Assembly: GCA_950097015.1 (NCBI GenBank)
Contig: CATNEN010000005.1
Location: 3,525,501 to 3,589,500, forward strand
Direction of reading: 5' to 3'
DNA from: Macrostomum hystrix
Lineage: Eukaryota > Platyhelminthes > Macrostomidae
Length of the DNA: 64,000 bases
The notes beneath the pieces were generated by a model that saw only the letters and a list, made by a program, of their open reading frames with translations, had not been told where the DNA came from and made no database searches. Of this stretch, positions 55,054-64,000 are shown piece by piece. The position numbers were made by a program, and so were the translations under genes. The first letter of the stretch is position 1. Each line of letters opens with the position of its first letter.

Positions 55054-58000
55054 CTAACCTTTGCCCGCACCTGTGTACAATGTCCATATAGCATCGTCGT
55101 GGTTTGTTGGCCTGTTGCTAACCGAATTTAGTTGAAGCAATTCTGACAGCGACTTTAAATAGATGGCGACCAATTCATCGATTGCATGAATGGAAGGTGC
55201 TAAAACCGTGATTTGTGAGCTTCGTTCAGGGTCAAGCTGAGCAATTAGCCAGCGTTCTGGCTTGTCTAAAACTTGTCAATTCATTAGAAATCTACGGCAG
55301 ATACAACTTATTATTTACATCGCCAAGAAGATTTATTGTTTCAAATCTGGCTTGACGCTAAAACTCTCTCCCCTGAGCCTATCTCACTCTCACATTGAGT
55401 TGTCACTCTCTCCTATGAGTTGTCACTCTCTCCTTCGAGTTGTCACTCTCTCCTTCGAGTTGTCTCTCTCTCCTTCGAGTTGTCACTCTCTCCAATGATT
55501 TGTCACTCTCTCCCATGATTTGTCACTCTCTCCAATGAGTTGTCAAACTCTCCCATGATTTGTCACTCTCTCCTTCGAGTTGTCACCCTCTCCTTCGAGT
55601 TGTCACTCTTTCGCAGGGTTTTCTGCGTTTGTCATGAGGCTTAGATTTGCAGTATTTAAAAGTTCTGTCACTAAAAGGGGTTTGGCTATAAATTATTTGC
55701 CTTTTTGAGCAAAAAAATGTGACAGTGACATGAGAATCACACAAACTTCTATTATTTTGTTTACGAGTAAAAAAACTGTTGCTTTTTCTGCTAATGCTTT
55801 TTGGTAGATCTACACTTCACTTTGAGCAATCTGTCATATATTTGTGTAACGTTTGAACGTTTAGATCAATTTCGCATTTTTTCGATACACTTTTTATCTA
55901 AGAGTCTAATTTGTCCAATCAATTTCCACTTACATTTGGTCTTTCTTTCATTGAGGAGAAAAACCGATTGCTTTGATTGTAATATCGAGTCTTTCAATTA
56001 CGGAAAAAAACTAACCTATGTTGTGTATAGTCAACTCAGGCCCTTGACCTAACTACGTATATTTTCCTGCCTTTTGTTTAGCCATTTCGTGCCAAGAATG
56101 TGAAACGATTGCAACTCTCTTTAGCCAGATTAATAAGTCCTTTAATGGCCGGAAAATCTAAGCATACAAATTTCATCATTTATCCCAATCCGTCTCTTCC
56201 CAATCGCATTTCTTCCCCATCCCGTCTCTTCCCAATCCCGTCTCTTCCCCATCCCGTCTCTTCCCAATCCCGTCTCTTCCCCATCCGTCTCTTCCCAATC
56301 CCGTCTCTTCCCAATCCCGTCTCTTCCCAATCCCGTCTCTTCCCAATCCCGTCTCTTCCCAATCCCGTCTCTTCCCCATCCCGTCTCTTCCCCATCCCGT
56401 CTCTTCCCAATCCCGTCTCTTCCCCATCCGTCTCTTCCCAATCCCGTCTCTTCCCAATCCCGTCTCTTCCCAATCCCGTCTCTTCCCAATCCCGTCTCTT
56501 CCCAATCCCGTCTCTTCCCAATCCCGTCTCTTCCCAATCCCGTCTCTTCCCCATCCCGTCTCTTCCCAATCCCGTCTCTTCCCCATCCCGTCTCTTCCCA
56601 ATCCCGTCTCTTCCCCATCCGTCTCTTCCCAATCCCGTCTCTTCCCAATCCCGTCTCTTCCCAATCCCGTCTCTTCCCAATCCCGTCTCTTCCCAATCCC
56701 GTCTCTTCCCCATCCCGTCTCTTCCCCATCCCGTCTCTTCCCAATCCCATCTCTTCCCCATCCCGTCTCTTCCCCATCCCGTCTCTTCCCAATCCCGTCT
56801 CTTCCCCATCCGTCTCTTCCCAATCCCGTCTCTTCCCAATCCCGTCTCTTCCCCATCCCGTCTCTTCCCCATCCCGTCTCTTCCCAATCCCGTCTCTTCC
56901 CAATCCCGTCTCTTCCCAATCCCGTCTCTTCCCAATCCCGTCTCTTCCCAATCCCGTCTCTTCCCAATCCCATCTCTTCCCAATCCCGTCTCTTCCCAAT
57001 CGCATTTCTTCCCAATTCCATCTCTTCCCAATCCCGTCTCTTCCCAATCCCGTCTCTTCCCAATCCCGTCTCTTCCCAATCCCGTCTCTTCCCAATCCCG
57101 TCTCTTCCCCATCCCGTCTCTTCCCCATCCCGTCTCTTCCCAATCCCATCTCTTCCCCATCCCGTCTCTTCCCCATCCCGTCTCTTCCCAATCCCGTCTC
57201 TTCCCCATCCGTCTCTTCCCAATCCCGTCTCTTCCCAATCCCGTCTCTTCCCCATCCCGTCTCTTCCCCATCCCGTCTCTTCCCAATCCCGTCTCTTCCC
57301 AATCCCGTCTCTTCCCAATCCCGTCTCTTCCCAATCCCGTCTCTTCCCAATCCCGTCTCTTCCCAATCCCATCTCTTCCCAATCCCGTCTCTTCCCAATC
57401 GCATTTCTTCCCAATTCCATCTCTTCCCAATCCCGTCTCTTCCCAATCCCGTCTCTTCCCAATCCCGTCTCTTCCCAATCGCATTTCTTCCCAATCCCAT
57501 CTCTTCCCAATCCCGTCTATTCCCAATCCCGTCTCTTCCCAATCCCGTCTCTTCCCAATCCCGTCTCTTCCCAATCGCATTTCTTCCCAATCCCATCTCT
57601 TCCCAATCCCGTCTATTCCCAATCCCGTCTCTTCCCAATCCCGTCTCTTCCCAATCCCGTCTCTTCCCAATCCCGTCTCTTCCCAATCCCGTCTCTTCCC
57701 AATCGCATTTCTTCCCAATCCCATCTCTTCCCAATCCCGTCTATTCCCAATCCCGTCTCTTCCCAATCCCGTCTCTTCCCAATCCCGTCTCTTCCCAATC
57801 CCGTCTCTTCCCAATCCCGTCTCTTCCCAATCGCATTTCTTCCCAATCCCATCTCTTCCCAATCCCGTCTATTCCCAATCCCGTCTCTTCCCAATCCCGT
57901 CTCTTCCCAATCCCGTCTCTTCCCAATCCCATCTCTTCCCAATCCCATTTCTTCCCAATCCTATCTCTTCTCAATGATCCTTCTCTTTCCAATCCCGTCT

Positions 58001-61000
58001 CTTCCCAATCGCATTTCTTCCCAATTCCATGTCTTCCCAATCCCGTCTCTTCCCAATCCCGTCTCTTCCCAATCGCATTTCTTCCCAATTCCATCTCTTC
58101 CCAATCCCGTCTCTTCCCAATCCCGTCTCTTCCCAATCCCGTCTCTTCCCAATCCCGTCTCTTCCCAATCCCGTCTCTTCCCCATCCCGTCTCTTCCCCA
58201 TCCCGTCTCTTCCCAATCCCATCTCTTCCCCATCCCGTCTCTTCCCCATCCCGTCTCTTCCCAATCCCGTCTCTTCCCCATCCGTCTCTTCCCAATCCCG
58301 TCTCTTCCCAATCCCGTCTCTTCCCCATCCCGTCTCTTCCCCATCCCGTCTCTTCCCAATCCCGTCTCTTCCCAATCCCGTCTCTTCCCAATCCCGTCTC
58401 TTCCCAATCCCGTCTCTTCCCAATCCCGTCTCTTCCCAATCCCATCTCTTCCCAATCCCGTCTCTTCCCAATCGCATTTCTTCCCAATTCCATCTCTTCC
58501 CAATCCCGTCTCTTCCCAATCCCGTCTCTTCCCAATCCCGTCTCTTCCCAATCGCATTTCTTCCCAATCCCATCTCTTCCCAATCCCGTCTATTCCCAAT
58601 CCCGTCTCTTCCCAATCCCGTCTCTTCCCAATCCCGTCTCTTCCCAATCGCATTTCTTCCCAATCCCATCTCTTCCCAATCCCGTCTATTCCCAATCCCG
58701 TCTCTTCCCAATCCCGTCTCTTCCCAATCCCGTCTCTTCCCAATCCCGTCTCTTCCCAATCCCGTCTCTTCCCAATCGCATTTCTTCCCAATCCCATCTC
58801 TTCCCAATCCCGTCTATTCCCAATCCCGTCTCTTCCCAATCCCGTCTCTTCCCAATCCCGTCTCTTCCCAATCCCGTCTCTTCCCAATCCCGTCTCTTCC
58901 CAATCGCATTTCTTCCCAATCCCATCTCTTCCCAATCCCGTCTATTCCCAATCCCGTCTCTTCCCAATCCCGTCTCTTCCCAATCCCGTCTCTTCCCAAT
59001 CCCATCTCTTCCCAATCCCATTTCTTCCCAATCCTATCTCTTCTCAATGATCCTTCTCTTTCCAATCCCGTCTCTTCCCAATCGCATTTCTTCCCAATTC
59101 CATGTCTTCCCAATCCCGTCTCTTCCCAATCCCGTCTCTTCCCAATCGCATTTCTTCCCAATTCCATGTCTTCCCAATCCCGTCTCTTCCCAATCCTATC
59201 TCTTCTCAATGATCCTTCTCTTCCCAATCCCGTCTCTTCCCAATCGCATTTCTTCCCAATTCCATGTCTTCCCAATCCCGTCTCTTCCCAATCGCATTTC
59301 TTCCCAATTCCATGTCTTCCCAATCCCGTCTCTTCCCAATCCCCCATCTCTTCTCAATGATCCGTCTCTTCCCAATCCCGTCTCTTCCCAATCGCATTTC
59401 TTCCCAATTCCATGTCTTCCCAATCCCGTCTCTTCCCAATCCCGTCTCTTCCCAATCCCGTCTCTTCCCAATCCCATCTCTTCTCAATCATCCTTCTCTT
59501 CCCAATCCCATGTATTCCCAATCATGTATCCTTCGAATTCTGTCTTTGCCTCAGTTTTTAACTATCATATTTTAATTTTGTATCCACACAATGTCTTATG
59601 GCACAATGTTTAAGTCCAATTTGATGTAGCATTGTTTTTTACTAATTCCAATTAACAACGATTTTGTTTGAAACCGTGATTTGCTTTTTCTTCTAATGAA
59701 AAAAAGTCTTGAATTGTCAACTTACAGACCTGTGTCCGATGTTTAATTCCCAAATCCATTTATAAAGTTGAGTCATTTTTTGCATTTCTAAAACTTCGAA
59801 TAGCTATTCGTCAAAGCTTTATAGCTTCGGGGCTTGCTGAACACCCCCCAACAACAAGATTAATCAGAATGCTTGCAATAAGTTCTAGTTGCTAGGGCCC
59901 ACTTAATTATGCAGTTTTTCAGACCTTCAATCCATTTAGCATGGTTGTGAGCTCTCTAAAAGTTAAGTGGGTTCTCGCGGATGCAGACAAATTATGCAAC
60001 CATGTCAAGACATAAATGCTGCTAATCCGACTAGTCAAAACTGGTTCACGCAACACCTCGCGGCTACTCGAAGTCAGAGGAGAAACAAGGTCTTTATTAG
60101 GTAGAGATTTGATGGTTTCAACGTGGATTTGTGGGCGTCACCGTGGATTTGTGGGCGTCACCGTGGATTTGTGGGTGTCACCGTGGATTTGTGGGTGTAA
60201 CCGTGGATTTGTGGGCGTCACCGTGGATTTGTGGGCGTCACCGTGGATTTGTGGGTGTCATCGTGGATTTTTGGGCGTCACCGTGGATTTGTGGGTGTCA
60301 CCGTGGACTTTTGGGTGTCACCGTGGATTTGTGGGTGTCACCGTGGATTTGTGGGTGTCACCGTAGATTTGTGGGTGTAACCGTGGATTTGTGGGCGTCA
60401 CCGTGGATTTGTGGGCGTCACCGTGGATTTGTGGGTGTCATCGTGGATTTGTGGGTGTCACCGTGGACTTTTGGGTGTCACCGTGGATTTGTGGGTGTCA
60501 CCGTGGATTTGTGGGTTTTTCGAGGATTTGAGGATGTCACCATGGATTTGTGGGTTTTACGAGGATTTGTGGGCGTCACCGTGGATTTGTGGGTGTCACC
60601 GTGGATTTCTGGGTGTCATCGTGGATTTGTGGGTGTCACCGTGGATTTGTGGGTTTTACGTGGATTTGTGGGTGTCACCGTGGATTTGTGGAACATCAGT
60701 TTTCGTTAAAACGTTAGTTTTTGTCAAATCTCAGAAATTAATCGTTTAGTTTCCCAATCCCGTCTCTTCCCAATCTTGTCTCTTCCCAATCCCATCTCTT
60801 CTGGATTTGTAGACGGTAAATAAAACCAGCAGGGTCTGCCTCCTACTTAAAAACAGGTTGTTGTAGGTAAACATAGCGAGACAGGGTTCTGTTTGCTGTT
60901 CAATTTCGCACACGAAAAGCGAGTTGTTAAGTGAAATTGTTTGCTAAAAATCTTTAAAACAATTTAAGCCGCGTTTCGTTTTTAGAAAACTAATTTGCTA

Positions 61001-61335
61001 GTTAAAGAGCCTGAGTATGATTAAACCTGTTGTATAGAATGTTATCCTATGACACAGTGTCTATTTACTAAATATCTGTGCTCAAACATGTGAGGTGATG
61101 ATTGAAAAACGGGACCTGTATACTAATAATGAACTGGTATATTGCGTAACTTAAAATTCTGCTAATTACTTTGTCAATCAATTTGCGTATTAGATATGAG
61201 AACACTTATAGAATTATGATTCATAATCATTTTGCAGTAGCCGCAAACCATACTGACCTGACGTTTGACACTGCAGCAGAATGTCTAAACAAATACATTT
61301 CTTCACCCGCGATGTGTGTCATCAAGCAGTCCAAA
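55054..61335 (-). CDS. Candidate multi-exon gene, unidentified (partial)
   Basis: Minus-strand exon-like pieces fit together in phase: 61335-61254 (CLMTHIAGEEMYLFRHSAAV), 60943-60847 (NNSLFVCEIEQQTEPCLAMF), 60091-59925 (SREVLREPVLTSRISSIYVL ... FRELTTMLNGLK), 56157-56071 (IFRPLKDLLIWLKRVAIVSH), and a last exon 55265-55054 (KPERWLIAQLDPERSSQITV ... ELVAIYLKSLSELLQL, TAG). A small exon at 55990-55934 may precede the last one, but its phase does not connect with 56071, so something is missing. The product is helical and Leu-rich without a membrane segment. Some donors are weak (AAG/gtctga at 59924, AAG/gcagga at 56070). The large minisatellites all fall in its introns. I do not recognise the family. 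Confidence 0.42.
55370..55620 (+). repeat. 20-bp minisatellite
   Basis: About 12 copies of tctccttcgagttgtcactc with variants (tcccatgatttgtcac). The same unit family recurs at 62758-63175. Confidence 0.95.
55621..56184. other. AT-rich stretch with candidate exons
   Basis: Apart from the minus-strand exon-like pieces at 55934-55990 and 56071-56157 (see the candidate gene), nothing is seen. Confidence 0.4.
56185..59530 (+). repeat. 16-bp minisatellite, about 200 copies
   Basis: Unit tcttcccaatcccgtc. Variants are tccccatcccgtc, tcccaatcgcatttc, tcccaattccatc and tcccaatcccgtcta. Higher-order copies are plain: a marker tctcaatgatccttctct at 57970 recurs at 59043, 59209 and 59354, and the stretch 56690-57000 recurs at about 57100-57420 and 58180-58500. 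On the minus strand each unit gives GGGATTGGG plus a seven-base spacer. All long open frames here are repeats read in several frames. Confidence 0.98.
59531..60118. other. Unique sequence between two minisatellites
   Basis: Holds the minus-strand exon-like piece 60091-59925 and otherwise nothing recognisable. Confidence 0.4.
60119..60690 (+). repeat. 20-bp minisatellite (gtggatttgtgggtgtcacc)
   Basis: About 28 copies of gtggatttgtgggtgtcacc with c/t variants; a block of about eight units is duplicated (60119-60300 and 60380-60500). It becomes irregular near 60515-60560. Confidence 0.97.
60748..60802 (+). repeat. Stray copies of the 16-bp unit
   Basis: Three copies of the 16-bp unit (cccaatcccgtctctt, cccaatcttgtctctt, cccaatcccatctctt), 1.2 kb from the main array, then ctggatttgtag, which resembles the 20-bp unit. 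Confidence 0.9.
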
Positions 61336-61594
61336 CTGAAATTTCGCACCTAAATTGAAAACAAATTATGCTTCCATTTTTTAAACAATCACTTTAGTTA
61401 AGTTTGAAATATAGGTGACAGAAATTGCGATAGAACACAATACGATGAAACACATAAACCTTTTAATAGCAGCAGTTTCATACAATGTATTGAGTTATAA
61501 CTTCCACTGATCGTTGCATCATACTTTGATAACCCAACTCCAGTAATTATTATTAATTCACTGCTTACACATACTCTCACTTCCTTCAGATGTC
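60803..61594. other. Unique sequence between minisatellites
   Basis: Contains the minus-strand exon-like pieces 60943-60847 and 61335-61254. 61336-61594 shows no gene. Confidence 0.4.
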
Positions 61595-62757
61595 ACTCTC
61601 TTCCTTGAGATTTCACTCTCTTCCCTGAGTTTTCACTCTCTTACTTGAGATTTCACTCTACTCCCTGAGATTTCACTCTCTTCCTTGAGATTTCACTCTC
61701 TTCCTTGAGATTTCACTCTCTTCCCTGAGTTTTCACTCTCCTACTTGAGATTTCACTCTACTCCCTGAGATTTCACTCTCTTCCTTGAGATTTCACTCTC
61801 TTCCTTGAGATTTCACTCTCTTCCTTGAGATTTCACTCTCTTCCCTGAGTTTTCACTCTCTTCCTTGAGATTTCACTCTCTCCCATGAGTTGTCACTACT
61901 CTCTTCCTTGAGATTTCACTCTCTTCCTTGAGATTTCACTCTCTTCCTTGAGATTTCACTCTCTTCCTTGAGATTTCACTCTCTTCCTTGAGATTTCACT
62001 CTCTTCCTTGAGATTTCACTCTCTTCCTTGAGATTTCACTCTCTTCCCTGAGTTTTCACTCTCTTACTTGAGATTTCACTCTACTCCCTGAGATTTCACT
62101 CTCTTCCTTGAGATTTCACTCTCTTCCTTGAGATTTCACTCTCTTCCTTGAGATTTCACTCTCTTCCCTGAGTTTTCACTCTCTTCCTTGAGATTTCACT
62201 CTCTCCCATGAGTTGTCACTACTCTCTTCCTTGAGATTTCACTCTCTTCCTTGAGATTTCACTCTCTTCCTTGAGATTTCACTCTCTTCCTTGAGATTTC
62301 ACTCTCTTCCTTGAGATTTCACTCTCTTCCCTGAGTTTTCACTCTCTTACTTGAGATTTCACTCTACTCCCTGAGATTTCACTCTCTTCCTTGAGATTTC
62401 ACTCTCTTCCTTGAGATTTCACTCTCTTCCTTGAGATTTCACTCTCTTCCCTGAGTTTTCACTCTCTTCCTTGAGATTTCACTCTCTCCCATGAGTTGTC
62501 ACTACTCTCTTCCTTGAGATTTCACTCTCTTCCTTGAGATTTCACTCTCTTCCTTGAGATTTCACTCTCTTCCTTGAGATTTCACTCTCTTCCTTGAGAT
62601 TTCACTCTCTTCCTTGAGATTTCACTCTCTTCCTTGAGATTTCACTCTCTTCCTTGAGATTTCACTCTCTTCCTTGAGTTGTCGCTCTCTTCCCTGAGTT
62701 GTCACTCTCTTCCCTGAGTTGTCACTACTCTCTTCCTTGAGATTTCACTCTCTTTCC
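61595..62757 (+). repeat. 20-bp minisatellite (tcttccttgagatttcactc)
   Basis: About 58 copies of tcttccttgagatttcactc. A marker group tcccatgagttgtcactact recurs at about 61890, 62210 and 62490, so blocks of about 280-320 bases have been copied. Confidence 0.98.
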
Positions 62758-63175
62758 TGAGTTGTCACTCTCTCCTTCGAGTTGTCACTCTCTCCTTCGA
62801 GTTGTCACTCTCTCCTTAGAGTTGTCACTTACTCCTTCAAGTTGTCACTCTCTCCCTCAAGTTGTCACTCTCTCCCTCAAGTTGTCACTCTCTCCCTTAA
62901 GTTGTCACTCACTCCCTCAAGTTGTCACTCTCTCCCTCAAGTTGTCACTCTCTCCCTCAAGTTGTCACTCTCTCCCTCAAGTTGTCACTCTCTCCCTCAA
63001 GTTGTCACTCACTCCCTCAAGTTTTCACTCACTCCCTCAAGTTATCACTCACTCCCTCAAGTTGTCACTCTCTCCCTCAAGTTGTCACTCACTCCCTCAA
63101 GTTGTCACTCACTCCCTCAAGTTGTCACTCACTCCCTCAAGTTGTCACTCACTCCCTCAAGTTGTCACTCTCTCC
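62758..63175 (+). repeat. 20-bp minisatellite (tctccctcaagttgtcactc)
   Basis: About 21 copies of tctccctcaagttgtcactc. It is continuous with the preceding array and nearly the unit of 55370-55620. Confidence 0.97.
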
Positions 63176-63839
63176 TAAAAATGAAAATGTTAAGTCGAGA
63201 TGAAAACACATGAAACAGCAGCTCGAAGCAATGTTGAGTCCATTGTTTATAGATCTAGCATGGGTGGATTGCGTAATATTTTGACAATCCAGCTATAACT
63301 CGCTTCCGTAATACAATGTGTTATTCATACATCATTATAGGCATGTGTGCAGTATATAGTTGAGATGTGTGCCATAATTCTAGATTAAATACATATTTTA
63401 CTTTCAAACTCATAATCGCTCTCACACTCAAATTTTCTAGTCTTCAATATGAAAGCATTGTCAGCCTTGAACAAATTTTCGCTCGATTGCGTCAATGAAT
63501 TTGTTTTGAAATAGTTTAATCCCTCATAATTATTTTTCACCATTCGCCTGAAGCAGGGATTCATACAATGGGAAAGTCTTTGTATTGTTTGGGAGAATCA
63601 TTTTAGCAGGTAATCAAACGGGATAAGAATCCCTTAGCTGTCTGCATGGATTAGACTAAATCTTTATTCTAAAAAGTGTCTTTGTTTTTGTTTAATCTTT
63701 GTGCCACTAATCTCAGCTTTTTCTCTCTTCTCAATACATGTTTAGAGATCTGGAAGAATCTAGGAGATTCGAACAAAGGACCTCTAAGCCAGATATCGGA
63801 AGCCAAAGCTAAAATGCTCACTTTTGTAGTCACTACAAA
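63176..63839. other. AT-rich region
   Basis: No gene is seen. Confidence 0.5.
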
Positions 63840-64000
63840 GACTATATTGGCAGAGCGGTTAACGCGTTTGCCTCTCGCACCACGGTCCTGAGCTCGATTC
63901 CGCGGCGAGGCCGCATTCATTTGGGGCGCAGCGGTGGAGGCTTGGTGGCTTGTCGTGCAATTTACGCCCTCAAGGGCCAACCGCCAAGTCACAGTGACAG
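63840..64000 (+). mobile_element. tRNA-derived SINE (family 1), cut by the window edge
   Basis: Head tggcagagcggttaacgcgt, B box gagctcgattcc, then gcaatttacgccctcaaggg, matching 9650-9800. The tRNA-like part has the best kept boxes of all copies in the window. Confidence 0.85.

Noticed and set aside
56100-59613. Open frames up to 625 codons, on both strands and in all frames
   Set aside because: They are a 16-bp unit read with a 16-residue period; lack of stop codons follows from the unit, not from coding.
61595-63213. Regular repeats resembling a CRISPR array and Ser-rich open frames
   Set aside because: Head-to-tail repeats without spacers in a eukaryotic genome; a minisatellite.

Overview
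This is a window of animal (metazoan) nuclear DNA. Its genes have GT-AG introns with consistent phases, it carries tRNA-derived SINEs and an APE-type non-LTR retrotransposon, and three single-copy genes look like ordinary animal genes: the RNA polymerase III subunit RPC6/POLR3F, an HSD17B14-like short-chain dehydrogenase, and an unrecognised coiled-coil protein. Acceptor-like sites lie 20-50 bases before several start codons, which would suit a trans-splicing invertebrate such as a flatworm. That placement is a guess, and I cannot name the species.

From 1 to about 43.7 kb lies a rearranged cluster of one receptor family. I reconstructed four complete 7-8 exon genes and one more pair of 3' exons: A (+, 715-3757, with a second transmembrane/tail pair at 5427-5813), E (-, 12365-9496), C (+, 15751-18605) and F (-, 24871-22340). 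D (+, 31776-34366) is a near copy of C and is also complete, making five intact genes. B (+, about 25.4-28.7 kb), H1 and H2 (-, 20.4-20.7 and 36.0-36.3 kb) and G (-, 43.65-38.0 kb) are broken. Each intact protein has a signal peptide, a region resembling the F5/8 type C or fucolectin galactose-binding fold (exons 2-4), an Ig domain (exon 5), a Cys-containing membrane-proximal domain (exon 6), one transmembrane helix and a short cytoplasmic tail. Several unrelated-looking tails end in the same Tyr motif. The cluster grew by segmental duplication: A matches B, C matches D, and the E/F block is repeated. It is littered with SINEs, minisatellites and scraps of POLR3F. This cluster is the most interesting thing here, as a possible recognition-receptor (immune or self/non-self) locus; that function is inferred from architecture only.

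A 4.0 kb retrotransposon (38768-42786) with a 2A-like GDVETNPGP motif, APE endonuclease, reverse transcriptase and RNase H has inserted into exon 4 of G, with a 12-bp target-site duplication. It carries a deletion and several frameshifts. POLR3F itself is intact at 46120-44377 (-), and a frameshifted, inverted copy of its 3' end opens the window at 1-369, so the two ends of the cluster form a large inverted repeat.

From 46 to 64 kb the character changes: AT-rich spacer, then the coiled-coil gene (49204-50356, +), the HSD17B14-like gene (52869-50992, -) and a probable minus-strand gene of unknown identity with exons between 61.3 and 55.05 kb. The introns of the last two are packed with minisatellites of 13, 16, 20 and 21 bp. 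The largest is a 3.3 kb array of a 16-bp unit that makes a regular G-quadruplex-type pattern on the minus strand. Very long open frames in these arrays are products of the repeats, not genes.
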